Origin: Thiolinea disciformis DSM 14473
Lineage (GTDB): Bacteria; Pseudomonadota; Gammaproteobacteria; Thiotrichales; Thiotrichaceae
Direction of reading: 5' to 3'
DNA: 64,000 nucleotides
Assembly (NCBI RefSeq): GCF_000371925.1
Contig: NZ_AQVE01000013.1
Span: 35,131-99,130, forward strand
Position numbers and translations under genes: made by a program. The notes under the pieces were generated by a model. That model was given only the letters and a program-made list of their open reading frames with translations, ran no database searches and was not told the origin of the DNA. Shown here piece by piece: positions 55,848 to 64,000 of this stretch (positions are counted from its first letter, which is position 1; every line of letters starts with the position of its first letter).

Positions 55848-56046
55848 ATGTCGTTCCAAAATGTTCGTGTTGGTCAAGCCTAGTCAAGATGCGCTCAAAA
55901 ATCCATTTAGCAGGGTAAAACACCGGAAAAATACCAGTTATCGCTAAAAATAGGGCGGGTATAAGCAGATCGATACAATGAACGATTGTGTGGGTCTGTT
56001 CTCCGCAACACACTGGCCTTTGATCCCCTCGGAAAGCGCCAGACAT
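55828..56046 (-). CDS. Possible small membrane protein upstream of the UPF0323 gene
   Basis: A 72-residue frame with one strong hydrophobic stretch (LLIPALFLAITGIFPVFYPA) ends 20 bases inside the lipoprotein gene, as coupled genes do. No ribosome site precedes its ATG and I recognise no family, so it may be chance. Listed because the hydrophobic helix and overlap are suggestive. Confidence 0.25.
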   Translation of the reverse strand: MSGAFRGDQRPVCCGEQTHTIVHCIDLLIPALFLAITGIFPVFYPAKWIFERILTRLDQHEHFGTTYEALYP

Positions 56047-56084
56047 GAATAGTTATATTAATCATAAAAACGAGTTAAACAACT

Positions 56085-56546
56085 ATGATACAGAAACTGT
56101 TAAGCAGTGTCGTTTTGTCGATGACTTTATTAACGCATGTCGCATGGGCTGATATGGTTAATATTAATGAAGCCGATGCAACTGCCTTACAACAGAATTT
56201 AAAAGGCATTGGCAAGGTTAAAGCTGAAGCCATTATTGCGTATCGGCAAGAACACGGTGCTTTTAAAGCACTCGATGATCTTAAGGAAGTCAAAGGGATT
56301 GGTGACAATGTATTTGAGAAGATTAAGACTGACATTTCATTAACTGAAGGTCTGGTCCAAGCTTCTGATAAGGCGTCTAAAAAAGAAATAACCGGTAAGT
56401 CAGGTAAATCGGCCAGTACGGAAGAAACCTCGGTTGCAGACAAGCCATTGGTGAAAAGCCCAAGTGATGATAGTGCTAAAGCTAAGGGGGTAAGCTCAGG
56501 GGCAAGCAACCAAGCCGTAAAGACTGAGAAAAATAACTCGAAATAG
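56085..56546 (+). CDS. ComEA-like helix-hairpin-helix protein
   Basis: Exported protein of 153 residues. A signal peptide ends at HVAWA-DM, followed by two HhH motifs (LQQNLKGIGKVKAEAIIAYRQ and LDDLKEVKGIGDNVFEKIK) that bind double-stranded DNA. The C-terminal 70 residues are Lys/Ser-rich and disordered, longer than in typical ComEA. It could help take up DNA in the periplasm; with PilZ it hints at natural competence, which is inference. Confidence 0.85.
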   Translation: MIQKLLSSVVLSMTLLTHVAWADMVNINEADATALQQNLKGIGKVKAEAIIAYRQEHGAFKALDDLKEVKGIGDNVFEKIKTDISLTEGLVQASDKASKKEITGKSGKSASTEETSVADKPLVKSPSDDSAKAKGVSSGASNQAVKTEKNNSK

Positions 56547-56659
56547 GAGAGTATTAATTTACCTTATTGCTGAGCTTTTCTACCTTTAATACAGTAACTT
56601 ATATCAGCTTCTTCAGAATCTAGTTAAACTTATTTCAGCTTTGAGGAAGCTGGCAACCG

Positions 56660-56690
56660 AAAGGGGATACATGATAAGTGTATCCCCTTT
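56660..56690 (+). terminator. Terminator hairpin after comEA-like gene
   Basis: Perfect 12-bp stem AAAGGGGATACA / TGTATCCCCTTT with a 7-base loop, followed by CTCATTTCC. It lies about 110 bases after the comEA-like stop and 105 before sufB. Confidence 0.7.
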
Positions 56691-56795
56691 CTCATTTCCG
56701 TGATTCAATACGCGTATGGAACACAAGCCTATTTGAAACTATCGTTTCTGTCGTTATAATTCCTACTAAAATCATCGGTTAATGAGGAAGACTGA

Positions 56796-58244
56796 ATGGA
56801 TGCAGCAGAGCAGCAACTCGCAGCGCTTAATCGTGCGGGCTATCAGGCTGGCTTTGTCACCAATATTGAATCGGAGACACTGCCGCCGGGCCTTGATGAG
56901 TCTGTGATACGCCATATTTCTGCGCGTAAAAATGAGCCAGAATTTATTTTAGCGTGGCGTTTAGAAGCTTATCGTAAATGGCTAGCTATGGAAGAACCTG
57001 AGTGGGCGCACCTGCATTATGCGAAAATTGACTACCAAGCAATTTCGTATTTTTCAGCCCCTAAGTCCTTAGCGGATATGCCGAAAAGCTTGGATGAAGT
57101 TGATCCTGAGCTATTGCGTACTTATGAAAAACTCGGGATTCCGCTTGAGGAGCAAAAAATGCTCGCTGGGGTGGCAGTGGATGCGGTGTTTGATAGTGTA
57201 TCGGTCGCGACTACCTTCCGTAAGCAATTAGCGGAAGCAGGTGTGATTTTTTGCTCCATTTCTGAGGCCATGCACGAGCATCCTGAGCTGATCAAAAAGT
57301 ATTTAGGCTCAGTAGTCCCTCAAGAAGACAATTTCTTCGCGGCGTTGAATGCAGCGGTATTTACCGATGGTACATTTGTTTATATTCCGCCTAATACGCG
57401 CTGCCCGATGGAATTATCCACCTATTTCCGGATTAATGAGCGTAATACCGGTCAATTTGAACGCACCCTAATTATTGCGGATAAAGGCAGTTATGTAAGT
57501 TATTTAGAGGGGTGTACCGCGCCTCAGCGCGATGAAAATCAACTCCATGCCGCCGTCGTTGAATTAATTGCCTTAGAAGATGCCATGATTAAGTACTCCA
57601 CCGTGCAAAACTGGTATCCGGGCGATGCCAATGGCAAGGGTGGCATTTATAATTTCGTTACCAAGCGTGGGGTGTGCGAAGGTGCGCGCTCGCGAATTTC
57701 TTGGACGCAAGTTGAAACCGGCTCGGCGATTACGTGGAAATACCCAAGCTGTATTTTGAAAGGGGATGATTCGGTCGGTGAATTTTATTCGGTGGCCGTG
57801 ACGCGTGGGGCGCAGCAGGCGGATACTGGCACAAAAATGTTCCATATTGGTAAAAATACCCGTAGTACCATTGTTTCTAAAGGGATTTCAGCAGATCGTG
57901 GCCAAAATGCGTATCGAGGTCTGGTACGTATGAATAAGGGCGCGGAGAATGGGCGCAATCATACCCAATGTGATTCTTTATTGATTGGCGACAAGTGCGG
58001 TGCCCATACCTTCCCGTATATTGAAGTCGCAAACCCGACAGCACAGGTGGAGCATGAGGCTACGACCTCCAAAATTGGTGAGGATCAATTATTTTATTGC
58101 CGCCAGCGTGGCTTAAGCCCTGAAGATGCAGTGTCAATGATCGTGAATGGTTTTTGCAAAGATGTATTTAATGAGCTGCCGATGGAATTTGCGGTGGAAG
58201 CGCGCAAATTACTAGCGATTAGTTTAGAAGGCGCAGTTGGCTAA
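56796..58244 (+). CDS. sufB: Fe-S cluster assembly protein SufB
   Basis: Scaffold subunit of the SufBC2D complex, 482 residues. [31 protein letters not shown] (part: NHTQCDSLL) holds the conserved acceptor cysteine region, and [19 protein letters not shown] is the family C-terminus. GAGGAAG lies 8 bases before the ATG. It starts the suf operon; no iscR/sufR regulator gene precedes it in this window. Confidence 0.95.
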   Translation: MDAAEQQLAALNRAGYQAGFVTNIESETLPPGLDESVIRHISARKNEPEFILAWRLEAYRKWLAMEEPEWAHLHYAKIDYQAISYFSAPKSLADMPKSLDEVDPELLRTYEKLGIPLEEQKMLAGVAVDAVFDSVSVATTFRKQLAEAGVIFCSISEAMHEHPELIKKYLGSVVPQEDNFFAALNAAVFTDGTFVYIPPNTRCPMELSTYFRINERNTGQFERTLIIADKGSYVSYLEGCTAPQRDENQLHAAVVELIALEDAMIKYSTVQNWYPGDANGKGGIYNFVTKRGVCEGARSRISWTQVETGSAITWKYPSCILKGDDSVGEFYSVAVTRGAQQADTGTKMFHIGKNTRSTIVSKGISADRGQNAYRGLVRMNKGAENGRNHTQCDSLLIGDKCGAHTFPYIEVANPTAQVEHEATTSKIGEDQLFYCRQRGLSPEDAVSMIVNGFCKDVFNELPMEFAVEARKLLAISLEGAVG

Positions 58245-58253
58245 GAGGAACTT

Positions 58254-59009
58254 ATGTTATCTATCAAGAATCTACACGCTAGTATTAATGGCAAAGAAAT
58301 CCTAAAGGGTCTGAATCTGGAGATCGAGGTTGGCAAAGTACACGCGATCATGGGACCTAATGGTTCAGGCAAAAGCACACTCTCGAAAGTATTAGCGGGT
58401 CGCGAAGAATATGAAGTAACGAGCGGATCGGTGACTTATAAAGGCCAAGATTTATTGGCCATGAGCCCTGAGGAACGCGCTCAACAAGGTATTTTCATGG
58501 CTTTCCAATATCCAGTGGAGTTGCCGGGCGTGAATAATACTTATTTTATGCAGACTTCCTTAAATGCAGTGCGCAAAGCACGGGGTGAGCCAGAGTTAAA
58601 CTCGCTGAATTTTATGAAGTTAATGCGCGCTAAGCTCAAAACGCTAAATATGGACGAGAGTTTATTAAAGCGTTCTGTCAATGCCGGATTTTCCGGTGGG
58701 GAAATGAAGCGCAATGAAATTCTACAAATGAGTTTATTAGAGCCTTATTTAGCGATTTTGGATGAAACCGATTCTGGTTTGGATATTGATGCTCTGCGCA
58801 TTGTTGCGGATGGTGTGAATAATTTACGTTCGCCTGAGCGCTCAATGCTCGTGATTACTCATTATCAGCGCTTGCTGGATTATATTCAGCCTGACTATGT
58901 CCATGTCTTAAGTGGTGGCAAAATTATCCGTTCTGGCGATAAATCCTTGGCGCTGGAATTAGAAAAGCACGGATATGGTTGGATTAAAGAGGGAGCGGAG
59001 GCAGCATGA
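58254..59009 (+). CDS. sufC: Fe-S cluster assembly ATPase SufC
   Basis: ABC-type ATPase of 251 residues. Walker A GPNGSGKST is at 34-42, the signature is FSGGEMKRNEILQM and Walker B is LAILDETDSGLD. It energises the SufB-SufD scaffold. It follows sufB by 9 bases and overlaps sufD by 4. Confidence 0.96.
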   Translation: MLSIKNLHASINGKEILKGLNLEIEVGKVHAIMGPNGSGKSTLSKVLAGREEYEVTSGSVTYKGQDLLAMSPEERAQQGIFMAFQYPVELPGVNNTYFMQTSLNAVRKARGEPELNSLNFMKLMRAKLKTLNMDESLLKRSVNAGFSGGEMKRNEILQMSLLEPYLAILDETDSGLDIDALRIVADGVNNLRSPERSMLVITHYQRLLDYIQPDYVHVLSGGKIIRSGDKSLALELEKHGYGWIKEGAEAA

Positions 59010-60283
59010 GTAATGCAGTGCCCAATCACGAGTCTCTCAAAGCACATTACCTCAAAGTAGCCCAAGATGCTGCCAAAACTTTGTCCCAGCAACAGGCGAT
59101 TGAGCATTTATTGCCCCTAAAGCTGCCTACGCTACGGGATGAATCTTGGCGTTATACGCCTTTAGCGCCAATTTTGGGGCAAGCCTTCCATGCAGTACAG
59201 CGCGAAGAGGATTTGCTGACTGTAGATGATGTGCAGCAAGCACGTGCCACCCCTTTAGAAAGCCCTTGTTTGGTATTTTTAAATGGCTTTTATCAAGCAG
59301 ACTTATCAGTTTTGCCGGCGGATGGTTCGGTGCTTGTCGATGCTCATTCACATACAGTAATGCCAACAGCAGTGTTTCAGCAGTCATTTTTTGCTGGTCT
59401 GAATGCAGCTTCGGCTGACACTATTCTAGTGCGCCTTAAGGCTCAAACAACTTCCGCCCAGCCTCTTGAAATATTGCATTTTACCTATAGCTTTGAGAGT
59501 AATTTCATTGCGCAACCACGCTTGCACCTATTAGTAGAAGAAGGTGCCCAAGCAATGGTGATTGAGCAGCATCTATCGCTGGCTGATACGCTTTGCTTTA
59601 CCAATCAAGTCTTACAGATTGAGGTGGGCAAGGGTGCACAATTGACGCATCCACGCTTACAGAATGAAAGCCTGCGTGCGCGTCATTTGAGTCATGTGAG
59701 TGTTCATTTGGCCGAGGATTCACGTTATCAAAGCACGAATATAGCCTTAGGTTCGACTTGGTCGCGCGTGGAGTGGCAGGTGGCCTTTAAGGGTGAACAT
59801 GCTTACGCGGATTTAAATGGTTTTTATCTATCCGGTGCTAATCAGTCACATGATATGCAATTAAGTGTGTTGCATAGGGTGCCGAATTGCAGCAGTAGCG
59901 AGCAGTTTAAAGGTATTTTACATGCCAATGGACGCGCGATTTTCGATGGCAATATTGTTGTAGCGCAAGATGCTCAGAAAACCGATGCGCAATTGAATAA
60001 TGCGAATTTGGTCTTATCGCGTGATGCTGAAGTGTATACCAAACCGCGTTTAGAAATTTATGCGGATGATGTGAAGTGTAGTCACGGTACCACCGTTGGT
60101 CAGCTTGACCCCGAGGCATTATTTTATTTGCGCGCGCGCGGTATTCCCAAGCAGGACGCCATTACCATGGTTGCAAGCGGATTTGCGGGTTCTATGCTTG
60201 AAACCTGTGGATTTGAGCCCTTGCAAGCGCGTGTAATGCAAATGCTAACCCAACAATTAACCGAAGCCGCCGCGAGTATTTAA
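59006..60283 (+). CDS. sufD: Fe-S cluster assembly protein SufD
   Basis: Scaffold partner of SufB, 425 residues. YTKPRLEIYADDVKCSHGTTVGQLD is the conserved C-terminal segment with the essential His, and YLRARGIPKQDAITMVASGF matches the family end. N-terminal half is variable, as usual. Directly after it, only 12 bases before the next gene, there is no room for sufS. Confidence 0.95.
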   Translation: MSNAVPNHESLKAHYLKVAQDAAKTLSQQQAIEHLLPLKLPTLRDESWRYTPLAPILGQAFHAVQREEDLLTVDDVQQARATPLESPCLVFLNGFYQADLSVLPADGSVLVDAHSHTVMPTAVFQQSFFAGLNAASADTILVRLKAQTTSAQPLEILHFTYSFESNFIAQPRLHLLVEEGAQAMVIEQHLSLADTLCFTNQVLQIEVGKGAQLTHPRLQNESLRARHLSHVSVHLAEDSRYQSTNIALGSTWSRVEWQVAFKGEHAYADLNGFYLSGANQSHDMQLSVLHRVPNCSSSEQFKGILHANGRAIFDGNIVVAQDAQKTDAQLNNANLVLSRDAEVYTKPRLEIYADDVKCSHGTTVGQLDPEALFYLRARGIPKQDAITMVASGFAGSMLETCGFEPLQARVMQMLTQQLTEAAASI

Positions 60284-60295
60284 GAGGTGAGGCGT

Positions 60296-60670
60296 ATGTT
60301 TAAATTATCGCGTCTGGAAGAATCTCAAAAAGCAGAAGCTGTTGAACATAATTTGACTGAAAAGCGTGCCTGGCTGAAAGAGCGCATTGTGGATGCTATT
60401 AAGCAGGTTTACGATCCCGAGATTCCGGTCAATGTTTATGACTTAGGTCTGATTTATAATTTGGATTTGGACGATAATAATAATGTGTCGATTCAAATGA
60501 CACTAACCAGTCCAGCTTGCCCTGTGGCGGGGAGTTTGCCCGGTTTAGTGGAGGCGGCGGCTCGTTCACAAATTGAAGTGAATGATGTCAATGTGGACTT
60601 AGTCTGGGATCCGCCTTGGGATCGTTCGCGGATGAGTGAAGATGCCTTGTTACAACTGAATATGTATTAG
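60296..60670 (+). CDS. sufT: SufT-like MIP18/DUF59 Fe-S maturation protein
   Basis: Protein of 124 residues from the chosen ATG, which has GAGG 8 bases upstream; a GTG three codons earlier overlaps that site. IYDPEIPVNVYDLGLIY (as VYDPEIPVNVYDLGLIYNL) and LTSPACPVAGSLPG, with the invariant Cys, are the MIP18 core. SufT proteins help load Fe-S clusters under high demand. Position within the suf operon supports this role. Confidence 0.88.
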   Translation: MFKLSRLEESQKAEAVEHNLTEKRAWLKERIVDAIKQVYDPEIPVNVYDLGLIYNLDLDDNNNVSIQMTLTSPACPVAGSLPGLVEAAARSQIEVNDVNVDLVWDPPWDRSRMSEDALLQLNMY

Positions 60671-60678
60671 GAGTTGGC

Positions 60679-61002
60679 ATGATTACCATTACTGAAAAAG
60701 CCGCGAATCATATTCGCAAACAATTAGAAAAACGTGGCAGCGGCGTAGGTATGCGTTTAGGCGTGAAAAAAAGTGGATGTACCGGTTTAATGTATGTCGT
60801 GGATTATGTCGACGCTCCGGCGAGTAATGACATGATTTATGAAAATCATGGTGTGAAAGTGGTCGTTGATAAAGACAGTTTGGATTATTTAAAGGGCACC
60901 GAAATTGATTACGTGCGCACTAATGCATTAAACCAAGGTCTAGAATTTCGTAATCCTAATGTTAAAGATTCCTGCGGCTGCGGCGAATCATTCAACGTAT
61001 AA
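60679..61002 (+). CDS. sufA: A-type Fe-S carrier protein (SufA/IscA-like)
   Basis: Carrier of 107 residues with the three conserved cysteines C34, C99 and C101 (SGCTGL and SCGCGESF). It shuttles Fe-S clusters from SufBCD to apoproteins. It starts nine bases after the sufT-like gene. SufA and IscA are not separable by sequence alone; operon context favours SufA. Confidence 0.92.
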   Translation: MITITEKAANHIRKQLEKRGSGVGMRLGVKKSGCTGLMYVVDYVDAPASNDMIYENHGVKVVVDKDSLDYLKGTEIDYVRTNALNQGLEFRNPNVKDSCGCGESFNV

Positions 61003-61012
61003 AGGACTTGTT

Positions 61013-61429
61013 GTGTCAGCCAATGCCGAAATAGAAGCGATTATTAGTGATTTTGAGTTTTTAGATGACTGGGAGCAGCGCTATCAGTATTTGACTGAAT
61101 TAGGTGAAGCCTTACCAACAATGCCTGAGGCGGAAAAGATTGATGCTAACCGTGTTAAAGCCTGCATGAGCAAAGTGTGGGTGAAGGCGCATCCCAGTGA
61201 GGATGGCACAATCGTATTCAATGGCGATTGTGATACAGCAATTATTAAAGGGGTGGTCGCCCTTTTAGTACAGCTTTACTCGCATAAAACGGCACAGGAA
61301 ATTTTGGATTTAGATGTTGATGATATGTTTGAACGTTTAGCATTAGCGGAAAATTTAAGTCCAAATCGGCATGTCGGCGTGTATGCGATTGTGGAAGTGA
61401 TGAAAGATCAGGTGCGTGCATTTGCCTAA
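61013..61429 (+). CDS. sufE: Cysteine desulfuration protein SufE
   Basis: Sulfur acceptor of 138 residues. The start is GTG with AAGGA 6 bases upstream; a longer frame would overlap sufA. The persulfide-accepting cysteine is C51 in RVKACMSKVW, the same position as in E. coli SufE. Its partner SufS is not encoded in the operon, so it must use a desulfurase encoded elsewhere. Confidence 0.92.
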   Translation: MSANAEIEAIISDFEFLDDWEQRYQYLTELGEALPTMPEAEKIDANRVKACMSKVWVKAHPSEDGTIVFNGDCDTAIIKGVVALLVQLYSHKTAQEILDLDVDDMFERLALAENLSPNRHVGVYAIVEVMKDQVRAFA

Positions 61430-61566
61430 CGCGAACGTTTGGTGCTGCACTCAACGTTCTCTTTTCTGAAACGAGGCGCGCTAATCCATCCTACTTCACT
61501 GTGACAAGTGCCAAGCTATAAAAACTCCACCTTCATAATTGACGTTTAACTACCCAAGAGTAGTTT

Positions 61567-62064
61567 ATGAATCCAACTCCTTTGACTAAAACCGTTTTTT
61601 CCTCCCCCATTACTTTCCTCGCGTTTGGTTTTGGTAGCGGCCTTGCGCCGAAAGCGCCCGGAACCTTTGGGACTTTGGCAGCGATTCCTATTTATTGGCT
61701 ATTATCCCATGCACCTTGGTGGCTTTATATCGATATTGTGATTGCGGCGGCGCTTATAGGCATTTGGATCTGCGGGAAAGCCTCTGAGCAATTAGGGGTG
61801 CATGATCATAGTGGGATTGTGTGGGACGAATTTGTCGGCTATTGGCTGACTATGTTTTTAGCGCCCACAGGACTCAGCTGGATTGTGATTGGCTTTTTAT
61901 TATTTCGCTTATTTGATATTTGGAAGCCATGGCCGGTGAGCTGGGCGGATGAACGTCTAGCAGGCGGACTAGGCGTGATGGCGGATGATATTATTGCCGG
62001 ACTTTATGCTTTTGTGGTGTTACAAGCGCTGGTAAAGGTTGCTGAGTTGATGGCTTGGCTGTGA
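61567..62064 (+). CDS. pgpA: Phosphatidylglycerophosphatase A
   Basis: Inner-membrane phosphatase of 165 residues making phosphatidylglycerol from its phosphate. FGFGSGLAPKAPGTFGTLAAIP is the family opening (about residue 17), and WDEFVGYW and WADERLAGGLGVMADDIIAG hold conserved acidic residues. It stands between sufE and gltX in the same direction with gaps of 137 and 60 bases. Confidence 0.92.
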   Translation: MNPTPLTKTVFSSPITFLAFGFGSGLAPKAPGTFGTLAAIPIYWLLSHAPWWLYIDIVIAAALIGIWICGKASEQLGVHDHSGIVWDEFVGYWLTMFLAPTGLSWIVIGFLLFRLFDIWKPWPVSWADERLAGGLGVMADDIIAGLYAFVVLQALVKVAELMAWL

Positions 62065-62124
62065 AAAATACAGTGAAACTGTTACGCTTCGCGCTTTGTG
62101 GCTTAATGCTTTTTTGGTGGACTC

Positions 62125-63531
62125 ATGACAAAAGTTAGAACGCGTTTTGCGCCTAGCCCTACTGGCTATTTGCACATTGGTGGCGCACGTACCGCCCTAT
62201 TTTCATGGCTTTATGCGCGGAAAATGGGTGGTGATTTCATTTTGCGCATTGAGGACACCGACCTAGAACGCTCCACGCAAGCCTCAGTGGATGCCATTTT
62301 AGAGGCGATGGCTTGGCTCGACCTGCATTATGATGAAGGGCCTTTTTACCAGACCCAACGCTTTGATCGCTATAAAGAAGTTGTACAGCAGTTGCTCGAG
62401 AGCGGGCATGCTTATTACTGCTATACCTCCAAAGACGAATTGGATGCTATGCGTGAAGCACAAATGGCACGCAAAGAAAAACCGCGCTATGACGGGCGTT
62501 GGCGTGATAGCACAGAAACGCCACCAGCAGGTGTAAGTCCTGTGATACGCTTCAAAAATCCTTTGGAGGGTGTGGTCGAATTTGATGATATGGTGCGTGG
62601 CAAAATTGCCATTAGTAATACTGAATTAGATGATTTGATTATTGCGCGCTCAGATGGTATTCCAACCTACAATTTGTCCGTAGTCGTTGATGATATTGAT
62701 ATGGGTATCACACATGTTATTCGCGGCGATGATCATATTAATAATACCCCGCGCCAAATCAATATTATGCGCGCTTTGGGTCACGAGCCGCCAATATTTG
62801 GTCATGTGCCGATGATTTTAGGCCCAGATGGGCAGCGTTTATCTAAACGTCATGGCGCCGTCAATGTGATGCAATATCGTGACGAAGGTTATACGCCGGA
62901 AGCTTTATTAAATTATTTAGTACGTTTAGGTTGGTCGCATGGCGATCAGGAAATCTTTAGCCGCGAAGAGATGATTCAGTTGTTTGCCGCAGAAGATCTT
63001 AATCGTGCACCGTCAGCGATTAATCCAGACAAATTGGTGTGGCTGAATCAGCATTACTTAAAGACTTTGCCAGTTGAAGACATTGTTAAGCAATTGCAGT
63101 GGCAATTAGAATCTCAAAAGCTCGATATTAGCCAAGGGCCTCGCTTAGAGCATGTCGTCATGGCACAGCGTGAGCGGGTGCATAATTTGGCGGAAATGTT
63201 GAGCGCTAGCCGTTATTTTTATGAGCCCATCACTAGCTATCATCCTGATGCGATTGCCAAGCAATTTAAGCCCGAAACGGCAAATTATTTGCAAACTGTG
63301 CAGGATGAACTAGCCTCGATTGAGCATTGGCAAGATGAACCGATTCATGCGGCTATTCAAACGGCCTGTGAAAAGCTGGGTGTAAAACTGGGTAAAGTAG
63401 GGCCCGCTTTGCGTGTGGCGGTGACTGGAAATACGTCTTCGCCTTCCTTGGAAGTGACTTTACGTCTGGTTGGCAAGGAGCGTAGTCTGGAGCGAATTGC
63501 CAATGCAATAAAATTTATTAAAAACAGCTGA
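62125..63531 (+). CDS. gltX: Glutamyl-tRNA synthetase
   Basis: Class I synthetase of 468 residues charging tRNA-Glu. HIGH motif is HIGG at 17-20 (APSPTGYLHIGG), and KMSKS appears as RLSKRHG near 238. The anticodon-binding helical domain is intact. Its cognate tRNA-Glu(UUC) lies about 380 bases downstream. Confidence 0.96.
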   Translation: MTKVRTRFAPSPTGYLHIGGARTALFSWLYARKMGGDFILRIEDTDLERSTQASVDAILEAMAWLDLHYDEGPFYQTQRFDRYKEVVQQLLESGHAYYCYTSKDELDAMREAQMARKEKPRYDGRWRDSTETPPAGVSPVIRFKNPLEGVVEFDDMVRGKIAISNTELDDLIIARSDGIPTYNLSVVVDDIDMGITHVIRGDDHINNTPRQINIMRALGHEPPIFGHVPMILGPDGQRLSKRHGAVNVMQYRDEGYTPEALLNYLVRLGWSHGDQEIFSREEMIQLFAAEDLNRAPSAINPDKLVWLNQHYLKTLPVEDIVKQLQWQLESQKLDISQGPRLEHVVMAQRERVHNLAEMLSASRYFYEPITSYHPDAIAKQFKPETANYLQTVQDELASIEHWQDEPIHAAIQTACEKLGVKLGKVGPALRVAVTGNTSSPSLEVTLRLVGKERSLERIANAIKFIKNS

Positions 63532-63582
63532 GGTTAAGCTTGACACCTGAGCGCGCTTGCTTCAGAATTCGCGCTTCTTCGG

Positions 63583-63658
63583 GGGGCTATAGCTCAGCTG
63601 GGAGAGCGCTACACTGGCAGTGTAGAGGTCAGCGGTTCGATCCCGCTTAGCTCCACCA
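63583..63658 (+). tRNA. tRNA-Ala (anticodon GGC)
   Basis: Complete 76-base cloverleaf including CCA. Acceptor GGGGCTA / TAGCTCC contains the G3:U70 pair that marks alanine tRNAs. The anticodon stem CTACA / TGTAG closes loop CTGGCAG with anticodon GGC, and the T loop is TTCGATC. Confidence 0.96.
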
Positions 63659-63697
63659 CCGCGCTTGGGTAACGGCATTTTCATCGACGAGGTGAGC

Positions 63698-63898
63698 ATG
63701 GTTTTCCTAGGTCGGTTAGTATTTTTTGTAGGCTTGATTGTAACAGTAGTCTCGTTAGTATTAGGTTTTGGACTCCTGTTTGCAGGAATAGCGAATTGGG
63801 CTCAGTTTTTCTTGATGGCGATACCACTCGGTTTTTTACTCCTTTTTGCCGGGTTGTCCACACATGTATTAATTGAGCCGAGAGAAAGTGATAAGTAA
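63698..63898 (+). CDS. Small two-helix membrane protein
   Basis: Sixty-six residues with two hydrophobic helices (VFFVGLIVTVVSLVLGFGLL and FFLMAIPLGFLLLFAGL) and a charged C-terminus. GAGGTGAGC immediately precedes the ATG, preferred over an earlier TTG. No family recognised. It lies between two tRNA genes on the same strand. Confidence 0.55.
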   Translation: MVFLGRLVFFVGLIVTVVSLVLGFGLLFAGIANWAQFFLMAIPLGFLLLFAGLSTHVLIEPRESDK

Positions 63899-63907
63899 TA
63901 ACTCTGC

Positions 63908-63983
63908 GTCCCCATCATCTAGTGGCCTAGGATATCGCCCTTTCACGGCGAGTACTGGGGTTCGAATCCCCATGGGGACGCCA
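63908..63983 (+). tRNA. tRNA-Glu (anticodon TTC)
   Basis: Complete 76-base cloverleaf including CCA. Acceptor GTCCCCA / TGGGGAC is perfectly paired, the anticodon stem TCGCC / GGCGA closes loop CTTTCAC with anticodon TTC, and the T arm is CTGGGGTTCGAATCCCCAT-like. It is close to gltX, which encodes its synthetase. Confidence 0.96.
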
Positions 63984-64000
63984 CTTTATTAGTTATCAGT

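Overview
This looks like a chromosomal window from a gammaproteobacterium of moderate GC (mid-40s percent by eye). The order icd / clpS-clpA / infA / fabD-fabG-acpP-fabF-mltG-tmk-holB-pilZ, the gltX-tRNA pair and the suf operon are gammaproteobacterial in style. A Thiotrichales-like (Thiothrix/Leucothrix) host is my guess; a 16S or ribosomal-protein match would be needed to name it. Most genes are intact and densely packed.

Left end (1-1.7 kb): the 3' end of a Trk/Ktr-type potassium transporter, a DedA-family membrane protein and a small secreted orphan. From 1.7 to 15.3 kb lies an aerobic benzoate (box) locus. On the minus strand, DUF4863 protein - boxD - bclA - alpha/beta hydrolase - a Liv-type ABC importer (binding protein, livH, livM, livG, livF) form one or two operons. 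On the plus strand boxR, boxC and boxB diverge. Benzoate would be imported, activated to benzoyl-CoA by BclA, epoxidised by BoxB, opened by BoxC and oxidised by BoxD. BoxR (XRE domain fused to a shikimate-kinase-like domain) would sense benzoyl-CoA. The reductase gene boxA is not in the window. A TTAT(T/A)TTGCATA-like motif recurs in front of boxR and boxC, with weaker forms before the hydrolase-liv genes.

From 15.3 to 20.3 kb there is an accessory block of small orphan genes: a PIN-domain pair, two Uma2-family nucleases, a GNAT acetyltransferase, a Cys-rich protein, a DUF4279 protein and others. It holds an integron-type attC site but no integrase, and a decayed YciI-like fragment. From 20.3 to 28.1 kb a minus-strand polyol operon encodes a SmoEFGK-type sugar-alcohol ABC importer, a mannitol dehydrogenase family enzyme, a sorbitol-type SDR dehydrogenase, an AraC regulator and an ACT-domain protein.

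From 28.3 to 43.3 kb the content is housekeeping: serine dehydratase, hflD-mnmA-nudJ, icd, clpSA, infA and the fatty-acid/mltG/tmk/holB/pilZ cluster. From 43.4 to 56.6 kb are mixed single genes: an FKBP lipoprotein, a HAD protein with an altered motif, TetR next to MAPEG, a large membrane-anchored glycosidase-like CBM9 protein, a lipocalin, pirin/LysR, aroC, a glutathionylspermidine-synthase-like enzyme with a UPF0323 lipoprotein, and a ComEA-like protein. From 56.8 to 61.4 kb lies a suf operon (sufB, C, D, sufT-like, A-type carrier, sufE) with no sufS. The right end has pgpA, gltX, tRNA-Ala(GGC), a small membrane protein and tRNA-Glu(UUC). No gap between genes exceeds about 250 bases.
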